64,000 nucleotides of DNA. It comes from Ostreiculturibacter nitratireducens (GTDB taxonomy: Bacteria; Pseudomonadota; Alphaproteobacteria; Rhodobacterales; Rhodobacteraceae). The translations under genes and the position numbers were made by a program. The stretch lies in NCBI RefSeq assembly GCF_032670585.1, contig NZ_JAVQHL010000002.1, positions 806,001 through 870,000 of the forward strand. Reading direction: 5' to 3'. Of the stretch, positions 17,622-26,372 are shown piece by piece; position 1 is the stretch's first letter; every line of letters starts with the position of its first letter. The notes under the pieces are model-generated. The model ran no database searches. It had not been told where the DNA came from and worked only from the letters and a program-made list of their open reading frames with translations.

Positions 17622-17656
17622 ACGCGCGGACGGGACAAGGAGCGCCGTCCGCGCGT
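17622..17656 (-). terminator. Rho-independent terminator of the GntR-dapA-ALDH-FAD operon
   Basis: A perfect 12-bp inverted repeat, ACGCGCGGACGG (17622-17633) and CCGTCCGCGCGT (17645-17656), encloses an 11-base loop. Read on the minus strand it comes 4 bases after the FAD-oxidoreductase stop and is followed by TTTCTCT. Confidence 0.7.
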
Positions 17657-17660
17657 CTCC

Positions 17661-19007
17661 TCATTCCTTCCCGGCCCGCCATTCCTTCCAGCGCAGATAG
17701 GCGTTTGCGCCGATCTCGGCGAAGGGCTTCGGCGGAAGCTTCGTCGGCTCCGCCTCGCGGGTGAAATGCGCGGTGATGGCCGAGCTCACGCCGCTCGCCA
17801 GTTCCGCCGCTCCGATCCCGGTCAAGGTTCCGCGCGCGGTGCCGAGGCCGTTCTGGCAGCAGGCCGCATAGAGCCCGCTTTCCAGTTCACGCATCACCGA
17901 CACGCCGTTGCGGCTGAGGCAGAGGTGCCCGGCCCAGCTGTATTCCATCCGGACGCCGGCCAGAGCCGGGAAGCGGTCGGCGAATTTCTGGCGGTGGACG
18001 CGCGCGGCCCGGTCCAGCATGGAGTCGCTGGGTTCCATCCCGGGAAGGAACGTCGCGCAGGTGCGGGTGATGATCCGGTTGCCGCCCTGCGCCGTGCCGA
18101 TCCGGCGCATGGTGGTGCCCATCGGGTCGGACGGCGTGATGCCCCAGCGCGGCGCACCGCCGAGCTTCTTCAGCGCGCCGGCGTCCAGATCGACCGTCAT
18201 CGACGCGTAGAGGAAGATGTGCATCAGCCGCCGCTTTGCGAAGCCGAAGCTTTCCAGGTGGCCGTTGTTTGCAAGGATCACCTTGCCGGCAGTGACGCGG
18301 CCCTGCCGGGTCGTCAGCACCCAATCGGTCCCGCTGCCCGCGATCTCCGACACCGGCGAGTTCTCGCAGATACGGATGCCGTCGCGCTTGAGGCCGCGAC
18401 CGAGCGCGCGGATATAACCCGCCGGTTGCAGCATCACGGTGCCCGGCGTGTAGAGCCCGGACATGTAGTGGCGGCTGCCGGTCAGCTCGTGCATCGCCTG
18501 GCCGTCAAGCGTCTCGTTCGTTTCGCCGAGCCTCGTCAGGTGCGCCGCATAGCTTTCGTTATGCGCGTGCCCCGCGTCGCTCGCCGCGCCGTTCACCTTG
18601 CCACAGGGGTCGAAATAGGCGGGGTCGATCTCGTAGTCGGCCACCGCCTCCCTTGCGAAGGCGATGGCTTTTCGGTTGAGCGCGATCATCTCGCGGTCGC
18701 TGTCGGCCCCTTGTCCGGCGTAGTCGTCGGAGGACAGGTCGTGGGGTAGGTCGATCATGAACCCGGAGTTCCGGCCCGCGGCACCTTCCGCGAGCAGGCC
18801 GGCCTCGAGCACCACGATGCGGCTGCCCGGATGAAGCTCCATGAGCCGCCGCGCGGCGGACAGGCCGGCGAAACCGCCGCCCACGACGGCGAAGTCCGCC
18901 GTCACGCTCTCCGTCAGCGGCTCAGGCGCGTCCTGCCCGGGCAGGATCGCGCTCCATGCGGCGGGGCCGCGATGGACGGGCAGTCTTCGCGCTTTGTGGG
19001 TCGTCAA
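17661..19007 (-). CDS. FAD-dependent amine/amino-acid oxidoreductase (DAO family)
   Basis: A 448-residue flavoprotein of the D-amino acid oxidase/glycine oxidase fold. The Rossmann motif VVGGGFAGLSAARRL lies near residue 41, EAGLLAEGAAGRNSGF near 71, and the C-terminal CCQNGLGTARGTLTG stretch binds FAD. Relatives oxidise secondary or primary amines such as gamma-glutamylputrescine or D-amino acids. It is the last gene of a four-gene operon and starts with TTG overlapping the ALDH stop (TTGA), so it is translationally coupled. In context it could oxidise D-hydroxyproline or a related demethylated betaine; this is inference. Confidence 0.85.
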   Translation of the reverse strand: MTTHKARRLPVHRGPAAWSAILPGQDAPEPLTESVTADFAVVGGGFAGLSAARRLMELHPGSRIVVLEAGLLAEGAAGRNSGFMIDLPHDLSSDDYAGQGADSDREMIALNRKAIAFAREAVADYEIDPAYFDPCGKVNGAASDAGHAHNESYAAHLTRLGETNETLDGQAMHELTGSRHYMSGLYTPGTVMLQPAGYIRALGRGLKRDGIRICENSPVSEIAGSGTDWVLTTRQGRVTAGKVILANNGHLESFGFAKRRLMHIFLYASMTVDLDAGALKKLGGAPRWGITPSDPMGTTMRRIGTAQGGNRIITRTCATFLPGMEPSDSMLDRAARVHRQKFADRFPALAGVRMEYSWAGHLCLSRNGVSVMRELESGLYAACCQNGLGTARGTLTGIGAAELASGVSSAITAHFTREAEPTKLPPKPFAEIGANAYLRWKEWRAGKE

Positions 19008-20509
19008 TTCACGGCCTCGTCCGCGTCGTCGCTGAGGTCCACCCAGATCGTCTTGATCTGCGTGTACTGGTCATGCGCGTGGATGCCGTTGTCGCGCCCG
19101 CCGAAGCCCGAGGCCTTGAAGCCCCCGAACGGGGTCGAGATGTCGCCCTCGCCGAAGCTGTTCACGGTCACCGTGCCGGCGCGGATGGCTCGGGCCCCGC
19201 GGATGGCGCGCTTGACGTTCGAGGTGAAGATCGACGCGGCCAGCCCGTATTCGGTGTCGTTCGCGACGGCGATGGCCTCGTCGAAGCTGTCGACGGTCAG
19301 GACCGACAGGACCGGGCCGAAGATCTCCTCGCGCGCCTGCGCCGCGTCGCGGTCGGTCACATCGAGTATGGTCGGTTCCACGAAGCCGTCCTTCGCGCTG
19401 CCGCCCATCAGCACCTTCTGGCCCTTGTCCAGGTAGGAGCAGACCTTGTCGTAATGCGCCTTCGACACGAGCGCGCCGACCCGGTTCACGGGGTCGAGCG
19501 GGTCGCCGACCGGCCATTCGCGGGCATGGGCCAGGATGCGCTTCAGCAGGTCATCCTTCACGCCCTTCTGCACGATGAGCCGCGACGAGGCGGAGCAGTT
19601 CTCGCCCATGTTCCAGAAGGCCCCGTTTACGACATGCGCCGCGACACGGTCGAGGTTCTCGGCATCGTCGAGGACGACGGCGGGGTTCTTGCCGCCCATC
19701 TCCAGCGTCACTTCCTTCAGGTTCGATTCCGAGGCGTAGCGCAGGAAGCGCCGGCCCGTCTCCGTCGATCCGGTGAAGGAGATCATGTCGACGTCCATAT
19801 GGCGGCCGAGCGGCTCGCCCACGTCCGGACCAGAACCGGGGAGAACGTTGAAGACACCTGCCGGGACGCCGGCTTCCATCGCGAGTTCCGCGATGCGGAG
19901 CGCGGTGAGCGAAGTCTCTTCCGCCGGCTTGACGATGAGCGAACACCCGGCGGCCAGCGCCGGGCCGATCTTCCAGGCCAGCATGAGGAGCGGGAAGTTC
20001 CACGGCAGCACGAGGCCGACGACGCCAACGGGCTCGCGCACGATCATCGCGATGTGGTTGTCGGAGGCGGGCGAGACCTGGTCGTAGATCTTGTCGATGA
20101 GCTCGGCGTGCCACTTCAGGCAGTGGATCGTCTCCGGCACGTCCACCGTCTCGCAGTCATAGATGGTCTTGCCGCTGTCGAGGCTTTCCATCACGGCGAG
20201 TTCGCGCGCATTGCGCTTGATGAGCTTCGCGAGACGGATCAGCACCGCCTTGCGTTCGCCCGGATGGAGCCGCGACCAGCGTCCGTCCTCGAACGCGTCG
20301 CGGGCCTTCTCGACCGCGAAGTCGACATCCTCCGCGCCGCAGGCGGCGACCTTGGCCAGCACTTCGCCGGTCGCGGGGTTGATCGTGTCGAAGGTCTTGC
20401 CCGACTTCGCGGGACGGAAGCTGCCGTCGACGAATGCCTGTGTCGGCGGGTTCAGCCCGGCGGCGATGGCCTTGTATTCTTCGGTTGTCAGTAGGTCGCT
20501 CATGCTCAT
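19004..20509 (-). CDS. NAD(P)-dependent aldehyde dehydrogenase
   Basis: A 501-residue ALDH with the general base Glu270 (VTLEMGGKNP) and nucleophile Cys305 (GENCSASSRL). NAD motif residues occur in LPWNFPLLM and FTGSTETG. It resembles the PuuC-like group that oxidises amino-aldehydes and semialdehydes. Its start overlaps the dapA-like stop by ATGA and its stop overlaps the FAD gene by TTGA. Next to a DapA-family deaminase, a 2-oxoglutarate semialdehyde dehydrogenase role is attractive but not proven. Confidence 0.9.
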   Translation of the reverse strand: MSMSDLLTTEEYKAIAAGLNPPTQAFVDGSFRPAKSGKTFDTINPATGEVLAKVAACGAEDVDFAVEKARDAFEDGRWSRLHPGERKAVLIRLAKLIKRNARELAVMESLDSGKTIYDCETVDVPETIHCLKWHAELIDKIYDQVSPASDNHIAMIVREPVGVVGLVLPWNFPLLMLAWKIGPALAAGCSLIVKPAEETSLTALRIAELAMEAGVPAGVFNVLPGSGPDVGEPLGRHMDVDMISFTGSTETGRRFLRYASESNLKEVTLEMGGKNPAVVLDDAENLDRVAAHVVNGAFWNMGENCSASSRLIVQKGVKDDLLKRILAHAREWPVGDPLDPVNRVGALVSKAHYDKVCSYLDKGQKVLMGGSAKDGFVEPTILDVTDRDAAQAREEIFGPVLSVLTVDSFDEAIAVANDTEYGLAASIFTSNVKRAIRGARAIRAGTVTVNSFGEGDISTPFGGFKASGFGGRDNGIHAHDQYTQIKTIWVDLSDDADEAVN

Positions 20510-21411
20510 GCCCCCGCTTCGATCTCGGCCACGGTGCGCTTCAGCACCCGCACGACCTGTTCAAGCTGCCTCTTGTCGTCCTTGTTGAGTGCCTTCAGCG
20601 GCGGGCGCGGCGGACCGGCGTGGAAACCGGCCATCTCGCAGCCATGCTTGATGCACTGGATGAACTTGCCGCCCTGTTCCAGGACCCTCATGAGCGGCAT
20701 CATGGCCGACATGATCCGGCGGCCCTTGTCGAAATTGCCCTCGACGGCGCAGGCGCGGTAAAGGGCGATGTGCTCGGCGGGCAGGAAGTTCGACCCGCCG
20801 CAGACCCAGCTCCGCGCGCCCCAGGCGAAGAACTCCAGCGCCTGGTCGTCCATGCCGCAGGACATCTGGATATGCGGATAGTCGCGCGCCAGCAGGTGGA
20901 CCCGGTTGATGTCGCCCGAGCTTTCCTTGATCGCGCAGAAATTCCGGCTCCGGCCTACGCGGTCTAGGAACTCCTCGCCCATGTTCACGCACATCCGGCC
21001 AGGATAGTTGTAGAGCATGATCGGCAGGTCGGCCGCGCGGTCGATCGCCAGCGCGTTCAGCGCGTTTTCCCGTTCGGTCGGCACGGAATAGGGGGGCGAG
21101 CCCACGAGGATCGCGTCGGCGCCGATCGTGGCCGCCGTCTCGGCCATGCGGATCGAATCCTCCTGCCGGATCGCTCCGGTGCCGACGATGAGGGATGTGC
21201 GACCGCCGATCACCTCCTTCGCCGCCCGGACGAGTTCCGCGCGCTCCTCAAGCGACTGGGCGTAGTATTCGCCCGTGGAACCGCCCACGATGATGCCGTG
21301 GACGCCGGACGTGACCAGGTAGTCCACCATGGCCGCGAAGCCATCGTGGTCGATGTTGCCGTCATCCCCGTGTGGCGTGATGACGGGGGTGTAGATTCCC
21401 TCGAACTTCAT
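20506..21411 (-). CDS. DapA-family lyase/deaminase, possibly 1-pyrroline-4-hydroxy-2-carboxylate deaminase
   Basis: A 301-residue class I aldolase-fold protein of the dihydrodipicolinate synthase family: GGSTGE near residue 43, the catalytic Tyr134 in YNYPGR and the Schiff-base Lys162 in AIKESSGD. True DapA is not expected in a catabolic operon between GntR and ALDH genes. Hydroxyproline pathways use a DapA-family deaminase to form 2-oxoglutarate semialdehyde, which the adjacent ALDH would oxidise. The start at 21411 follows AGGAGCTTC, 8 bp after the GntR stop. The family is certain; the reaction is inferred. Confidence 0.82.
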   Translation of the reverse strand: MKFEGIYTPVITPHGDDGNIDHDGFAAMVDYLVTSGVHGIIVGGSTGEYYAQSLEERAELVRAAKEVIGGRTSLIVGTGAIRQEDSIRMAETAATIGADAILVGSPPYSVPTERENALNALAIDRAADLPIMLYNYPGRMCVNMGEEFLDRVGRSRNFCAIKESSGDINRVHLLARDYPHIQMSCGMDDQALEFFAWGARSWVCGGSNFLPAEHIALYRACAVEGNFDKGRRIMSAMMPLMRVLEQGGKFIQCIKHGCEMAGFHAGPPRPPLKALNKDDKRQLEQVVRVLKRTVAEIEAGA

Positions 21412-21419
21412 GAAGCTCC

Positions 21420-22130
21420 TCAAGTGGCTTGGCTGGCCGGTGCGGGGCCCAGCGGTATGTCGATGCTGGCGGGCGTGACGAAACTCTCGATCTCGGCACG
21501 CGAAAGTTCCCAATGCGCGATCGCGAGGTTGGCGGCCGCTTCCGCGTCGCCGGCCTCGATCAGCGCGATGAACTGGTCATGCTGGTCGGCGGCCAGATCT
21601 CTCTGCTCCGCCGTGCGCGGATTGCGCGGGCTGTAGAAGGTCATGCCGATTCGCGTGTGGTCGATGAGCAGGCGGCGCAGGCTCGGCAAAAGGAACTCGT
21701 TGTCCGCCATCTCTCCGATGATCGCATGGAACCGTTCGTTCGCCAGTGCGCGGTCGGCCGCGTCGCCGTCGCGAATCGCAGCGCGGAACAGGAGTTGCGC
21801 ATCCTTCAGCCGCATGATCTGCGCCGGGGTGGCATGTTCGGCGGCAAGCTTCGTCACCGCCGCGTAAATCATTGGCGCGGCAACGAAGAAGTTCCGCAGG
21901 GTCTTGTGGGTCATTGGCGCGACCTGCGCGCCCCGGTTTTCGTGAAGCACGACATAGCCTTCGCCGGCGAGCTGCCGCAGTAATTCGCGGAGCGGCGGGC
22001 GCGAGATCTCGTAAGCTTCGGAGATCTCGGTTTCGTCGAGGTACTCGCCCGGCTCAAGCTCCTGCGTGAGGATCCGGCGACGCAGATCCTCAAGGCACCG
22101 CAGCTTCCGGCTCTTGCTGTTTTCGCTCAC
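21420..22130 (-). CDS. GntR family regulator (FCD/FadR-type)
   Basis: A 236-residue regulator with an N-terminal winged HTH (ISRPPLRELLRQLAGEGYV, about residues 41-60) and an alpha-helical FCD effector domain. It starts with GTG after TTGGAG. It is the first gene of its operon (dapA-like, ALDH, FAD oxidoreductase) and diverges from the betaine transporter operon. Two TTGTCTACAA palindromes in the shared 183-bp region are the likely binding sites. The effector is probably a catabolic intermediate of the transported compound. Confidence 0.9.
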   Translation of the reverse strand: MSENSKSRKLRCLEDLRRRILTQELEPGEYLDETEISEAYEISRPPLRELLRQLAGEGYVVLHENRGAQVAPMTHKTLRNFFVAAPMIYAAVTKLAAEHATPAQIMRLKDAQLLFRAAIRDGDAADRALANERFHAIIGEMADNEFLLPSLRRLLIDHTRIGMTFYSPRNPRTAEQRDLAADQHDQFIALIEAGDAEAAANLAIAHWELSRAEIESFVTPASIDIPLGPAPASQAT

Positions 22131-22204
22131 GATTTTTCTCCAACCTGTCGCCGTTCCGTCCGGAACGGTCGCAATCAGGTAACCTGCGATATTTGTAGTC
22201 TCAA

Positions 22205-22259
22205 AAAATACATATTGTCTACAATGGTTGCGCTACCATAAAATACATGTTGTCTACAA
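22205..22259. promoter_or_regulatory. Direct repeat holding two candidate GntR operators (TTGTCTACAA)
   Basis: A 20-bp element occurs twice, at 22205-22224 and 22240-22259, with one mismatch. Each copy ends in the palindromic TTGTCTACAA (22215-22224 and 22250-22259), which has the TTGT-N2-ACAA form of FadR-type GntR operators. The copies are 35 bp apart. They lie between the GntR gene and the transporter operon, so binding could control both directions. Confidence 0.65.
22215..22244 (+). promoter_or_regulatory. Candidate promoter of the betaine transporter operon
   Basis: TTGTCT (22215-22220), an 18-base spacer and TAAAAT (22239-22244) form a plausible sigma70 promoter. The first GntR operator overlaps the -35 element and the second falls close to the expected start of transcription, a layout that would give repression. 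Confidence 0.4.
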
Positions 22260-22313
22260 GAACAATATATGGTTCCTACCCGCTCTCAGGAGGAGCGCAG
22301 AATAGGGGGGCGT

Positions 22314-23402
22314 ATGTCAAAGGCACCTGCAGAGGCTGTCATCAGGTGTGATGGCATCTGGAAGATCTTTGGGGAGAAATCGCGCCAGGCCATGGAGGCC
22401 GTGCGCAGCCAGGGACTTTCCAAGAGCGAGATTCGCGACCGGTTCGACTGTGTCGTCGGTGTGAGGGACGCGAGCTTCAGCGTCGGACGCGGCGAGATCT
22501 TCTGCATCATGGGCCTGTCCGGTTCGGGCAAGTCGACGCTGATCCGTCACATCAACCGGCTCATCGAGCCGACCGCGGGCAGTGTCTTCATCGAAGGCCA
22601 GAACGTGAACGCAATGTCCCCGAAGGAACTGCGCGCGCTCCGGGCCGAGAAGATCGGGATGGTCTTCCAGAGCATGGCGCTGATGCCACACAGGACGGTG
22701 CGCGACAACGTCGTCTTCTCGCTCGAGGTCCGCGGGATTCCGGAAGAGAAGCGTCGGGCCGTCGCCCAGCACGCCATCGAGGCCGTCGACCTTTCCGGCT
22801 GGGAGCAGAAGTATCCCGACGAGCTTTCGGGCGGCATGCAGCAACGCGTGGGTCTCGCCCGCGCCATCGCCGCTGATCCGACCATCCTGCTGATGGACGA
22901 GCCCTTCTCGGCGCTCGACCCGCTGATCCGTCGGCAGTTGCAGGAAACGTTCATGAAGCTCTCGGCAGAGCTTCACAAGACAACGGTCTTCATCACGCAT
23001 GACCTCGACGAGGCGATCCGCATCGGCGACCGCATCGCGATCATGAAGGACGGCGTGCTCGTGCAGATCGGCACACCCGAAGAGATCGTGACCGAACCGG
23101 CCGACGACTACGTCGCCGACTTCGTCGCGGGTATCTCGAAGCTCGATCTGGTGACCGCGGCCCGCGTCATGCAGCCCTTCGCGCAGTACCAGCAGGCCAA
23201 CGGCGGCGCCGACCCGGCGGATTGGCCGGTGGCGCGTCCGGAAGACAAGCTGAACACGCTCGTCGACCTCGCGATCGGCACGGATCATCCGATCCTGGTC
23301 CAGGCCGATGGGGCGAACGTCGGCGTCGTAACCAAGAAGGCGCTTCTGCGCGGCATCCAGGGGCGCGAAGAAACCGCCTCCGCAGCAATGGGGGCCGCGT
23401 GA
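22314..23402 (+). CDS. proV: Quaternary amine/glycine betaine-proline ABC transporter ATP-binding protein
   Basis: A 362-residue ATPase subunit of a ProU/OpuA-type importer. Walker A is GLSGSGKST near residue 70, the signature LSGGMQQR near 168, and Walker B LLMDEPFSALD near 189. The long N-terminal extension before Walker A and the C-terminal CBS-like region are typical of ProV. The ATG at 22314 follows a run of G; an upstream ATG at 22269 has no good ribosome binding site. The permease gene overlaps its stop (TGATG). The transported compound is likely a betaine. Confidence 0.9.
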   Translation: MSKAPAEAVIRCDGIWKIFGEKSRQAMEAVRSQGLSKSEIRDRFDCVVGVRDASFSVGRGEIFCIMGLSGSGKSTLIRHINRLIEPTAGSVFIEGQNVNAMSPKELRALRAEKIGMVFQSMALMPHRTVRDNVVFSLEVRGIPEEKRRAVAQHAIEAVDLSGWEQKYPDELSGGMQQRVGLARAIAADPTILLMDEPFSALDPLIRRQLQETFMKLSAELHKTTVFITHDLDEAIRIGDRIAIMKDGVLVQIGTPEEIVTEPADDYVADFVAGISKLDLVTAARVMQPFAQYQQANGGADPADWPVARPEDKLNTLVDLAIGTDHPILVQADGANVGVVTKKALLRGIQGREETASAAMGAA

Positions 23403-24343
23403 TGGCCGAAGAAAAGACTTTCGACTGGCTCAACCCGTTCACCTCGGTCGACCTCGACATCGATGGCCGCACCGATGGCGTCAAGCAATGGGCAATCGCC
23501 AACCGCGACACCATTCAGCCGATCAAGGGCTTCTTCGACGGCATGATCTCGGCGATCGAATCTGCGCTTCAGGCGGTGCCGCCGGTCATCATGCTGATCC
23601 TTCTCGTCCTGATCGCCTGGCAGGCGGCCGGCCGCCGCGTCGCGCTCATTGTCGCGGGCTGTCTCGTGGCACTTGGCTTCCTTGACCCGGCGGCCTGGTC
23701 TCTCGCGATGACGACGCTCGCCATCGTGATCTCGTCCGTGATTCTCTGCGTGGTCATCGGCCTGCCGCTCGGCGTCATCGCCGGCAAGAGCGACCGGTTC
23801 GAGGCTGCGATCCGCCCGGTTCTCGATACGATGCAGACCATTCCGGCCTTCGTCTATCTCGTTCCAGTCGTCATGCTCGTGGGGATCGGCAACGTCTCTG
23901 GCGTGATCGTGACGATCATCTTCGCGCTGCCGCCGCTGGTGCGCCTGACGTCGCTCGGCATCCGGGGCGTGAACCCGGGCGTGGTCGAGGCCGCGCGTGC
24001 CTTCGGCGCCACGCCGAACCAGATCATGTTCAAGGTCGAACTGCCGCTCGCGACCCCGACGATCCTCGCCGGCCTCAACCAGACCATCATGCTCTCGCTG
24101 TCGATGGTCGTGATCGCCTCGATGATCTCGGTCAAGGGCCTCGGTAACGAGGTGCTCCGCGCGATGGGCCGGCTAGACGCCGGGAAGGCCATCGTCGGCG
24201 GCCTGGGCATCGTCATCCTCGCAATCGTTCTGGACCGCATCACGCAAGGGCTCGGCCGCTCTGGCCGGGAACGCGGTCATCGCCATTGGTGGCAGGCCGG
24301 TCCGGTGGGACTGGTTGTGCGCCTGACCAAAGGGCGCGCTTAA
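23402..24343 (+). CDS. proW: Betaine/proline ABC transporter permease
   Basis: A 313-residue integral membrane permease with about six to seven hydrophobic segments. The cytoplasmic coupling loop follows the pattern EAARAFGATPNQIMFKVELPLATPTI. The N-terminal hydrophilic stretch and the downstream NQTIMLSLSMVVIASMI match the ProW family. Its ATG overlaps the proV stop. A short gap of 37 bp leads to the binding-protein gene. Confidence 0.9.
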   Translation: MAEEKTFDWLNPFTSVDLDIDGRTDGVKQWAIANRDTIQPIKGFFDGMISAIESALQAVPPVIMLILLVLIAWQAAGRRVALIVAGCLVALGFLDPAAWSLAMTTLAIVISSVILCVVIGLPLGVIAGKSDRFEAAIRPVLDTMQTIPAFVYLVPVVMLVGIGNVSGVIVTIIFALPPLVRLTSLGIRGVNPGVVEAARAFGATPNQIMFKVELPLATPTILAGLNQTIMLSLSMVVIASMISVKGLGNEVLRAMGRLDAGKAIVGGLGIVILAIVLDRITQGLGRSGRERGHRHWWQAGPVGLVVRLTKGRA

Positions 24344-24380
24344 GCGCCCGAAACTCACAGTCCAACTTGGAGAACTGGGA

Positions 24381-25367
24381 ATGAAGCACTTCACCATCGC
24401 ATCGGCCCTGGCGCTGTCGCTCGCCGCGACGCCGCTCCTGGCCAACGAAAAGCCCGGCGAAGGCGTCACCGTACGCCCCGTCATGGCACCCGCTCTGGAA
24501 GAGATCTTCCAGCACCGCGTCCTGTTCCGGGCCCTCGAGGATCTCGGCTACACGGTCGCAGACCCGCAGGAAGTCGAATACCAGACCATCCACCTCGCCG
24601 TCGGCGCGGGCGACGGCGACTTCACCGCGGTAAGCTGGCGCACGCTCCACGACGCCTTCTACCAAGAGTCCGGCGGTGACGCCGTGATGACGAAGGTCGG
24701 CAGCCTCATCGACGGCGCCCTTCAGGGCTACCTCGTCGACAAGGCGAGCTACGAGGCTGGCATCCAGAACCTCGGCGACCTCAAGGACCCGGCGAATGCC
24801 GCGAAGTTCGACGCGGACGGTGACGGCAAGGCGGACCTCGCCGGCTGCGCTCCGGGCTGGGGCTGCGAGCGCGTGATCGAGCATCAGCTGACGGAATTCG
24901 GCCTGCGCGACACGATCACCCACAACCAGGGCGCCTACAACGCGATCATCGCCGACACGATCGCCCGCCACCAGGGCGGCGAGCCGATCCTCTACTACAC
25001 CTGGACCCCGTACTGGGTCTCGGGCGCGATGGTTCCCGGCCAGGACGTCGAGTGGCTCTCGGTTCCCTATTCGTCGCTGCCTGATGGCGCCACCGGCGTG
25101 ACGAGCTTCGACGGCAAGGAACTCGGGTTCGCGGTCGACAGCATCGGCGTCGTCGCCCGCAACGACTTCCTCGCGGAGAACCCCGCGGCGGCCAAGCTGT
25201 TCGAACTCGCCAAGATCGACATCAACGACATCTCGGCGCAGAACAAGAAGATCGCCGACGGCGAGGACAGCTCGGACGCCATCGACGGTCACGTCGCCGA
25301 ATGGATTGCCGCGCACCAGGCCGAATACGACAGCTGGCTTGAAGCCGCTCGCGCTGCGGCCAACTGA
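24381..25367 (+). CDS. proX: Glycine betaine/L-proline substrate-binding protein
   Basis: A 328-residue periplasmic binding protein with a signal peptide of about 21 residues (cleavage after TPLLA). The DADGDGKADLAGCAPGWGCE region with its disulfide-forming cysteines is characteristic of ProX. Tryptophans such as those in VSWRTLHDAFY, YYTWTPYWVSG and APGWGC would form the aromatic cage for a quaternary amine. It is the last gene of the transporter operon, before a terminator. Confidence 0.92.
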   Translation: MKHFTIASALALSLAATPLLANEKPGEGVTVRPVMAPALEEIFQHRVLFRALEDLGYTVADPQEVEYQTIHLAVGAGDGDFTAVSWRTLHDAFYQESGGDAVMTKVGSLIDGALQGYLVDKASYEAGIQNLGDLKDPANAAKFDADGDGKADLAGCAPGWGCERVIEHQLTEFGLRDTITHNQGAYNAIIADTIARHQGGEPILYYTWTPYWVSGAMVPGQDVEWLSVPYSSLPDGATGVTSFDGKELGFAVDSIGVVARNDFLAENPAAAKLFELAKIDINDISAQNKKIADGEDSSDAIDGHVAEWIAAHQAEYDSWLEAARAAAN

Positions 25368-25379
25368 TACGACCTTCAT

Positions 25380-25407
25380 GGGGGCGCCACGGTGGCGCCC
25401 CCAGTTT
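25380..25407 (+). terminator. Rho-independent terminator after proX
   Basis: The inverted repeat GGGGGCGCCAC (25380-25390) and GTGGCGCCCCC (25392-25402) is followed by AGTTTT. Its position explains why the regulator downstream should start at 25422 and not at the GTG inside the hairpin. Confidence 0.75.
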
Positions 25408-25421
25408 TCCGGCGCAAGGCC

Positions 25422-26372
25422 ATGACCCAGACGACGCACTACGTCTTTCTGCTCATCGAGAATTTCTCGCACCTGGCCTTCTCTTGCGCTCTCGAGCCGC
25501 TGCGCATCGCCAACCTCGTCTCGGGCAAGCCTCTTTACCGTTGGTCGCTCGCCTCGGAGGATGGCAAGACCGCCACCTGCTCGAACCGATCCGTCACGCT
25601 CGTCGACCGCGGGCTGGAGCCCATGGAACGCGGCGACCGCCTGTTCCTGATTTCCGGCCTCCACGTCCAGAACCACACGACACCGGCCCTTCTGAACTAC
25701 CTTCGCCGAGAAAGGTCGCGGGGGACCCCGATCGGCGCGATCTGTTCGGGTGCCTACGTGCTCGCGATGGCGGGGTTTCTTGACGATGTCGAAACCGCGA
25801 TCCATTGGGAATTCCACGATCTCTTCGCCGAGAAGTTTCCGGCGGTCAGACTCGTCCGCAACGTCTTCGTCGCCAACCAGAAGTTCGTCACCGCGTCAGG
25901 CGGCACGGCCGCCGCCGACCTCATGCTGCACCTGATCGCGCGTGATCATGGGCATGACCTGGCGACCGCGGTGGCCGACCAGATGGTCTACAACGCCGTC
26001 CGCGAGGGCACTGCAGCGCAGCGTGTGTCACTGCAATCCCGCCTCGGGGCGCGCAACGAACACCTCGTCCGGGCGATCGCGATCATGGAGGAGAACATCG
26101 AGACCCCGCTCGCCCCGTGCGAGATCGCGCGCGAACTGGGGATTTCCACGCGGCAGCTGGAACGCCTGTTCGGCAAGTACCTGAACACTTCGCCGAAGCG
26201 TTACGTCGTCGAGATGAGGCTCCACCGCGCGCGCAACCTGATCGTCCAGACGGAACAATCCATCGCCCAGATCGCGATGGCCTGCGGTTTCAACTCCACC
26301 TCGCACTTCTCGAAGGTGTTCCGAAGCCACTTCGGCATCTCGCCGCTCAGCCACCGGACGACGCTCGCCTGA
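25422..26372 (+). CDS. GlxA family transcriptional regulator (DJ-1/PfpI domain plus AraC HTH)
   Basis: A 316-residue regulator. The N-terminal half has the class I glutamine amidotransferase-like fold, with the elbow Cys in GAICSGAYVLAMAG. The C-terminal half is an AraC-type double HTH (STRQLERLFGKYLNTSPKRY; FNSTSHFSKVFRSHFG). Regulators of this form (GbdR, CdhR, ArgR types) control betaine, carnitine and arginine catabolism. Its place behind a betaine transporter supports such a role. The start follows GCGCAAGGCC. Confidence 0.9.
   Translation: MTQTTHYVFLLIENFSHLAFSCALEPLRIANLVSGKPLYRWSLASEDGKTATCSNRSVTLVDRGLEPMERGDRLFLISGLHVQNHTTPALLNYLRRERSRGTPIGAICSGAYVLAMAGFLDDVETAIHWEFHDLFAEKFPAVRLVRNVFVANQKFVTASGGTAAADLMLHLIARDHGHDLATAVADQMVYNAVREGTAAQRVSLQSRLGARNEHLVRAIAIMEENIETPLAPCEIARELGISTRQLERLFGKYLNTSPKRYVVEMRLHRARNLIVQTEQSIAQIAMACGFNSTSHFSKVFRSHFGISPLSHRTTLA

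Noticed and set aside
20506..21411. Housekeeping dapA (lysine biosynthesis)
   Set aside because: The fold fits, but the operon with GntR, ALDH and FAD oxidase genes and the divergent betaine transporter point to a catabolic lyase/deaminase.
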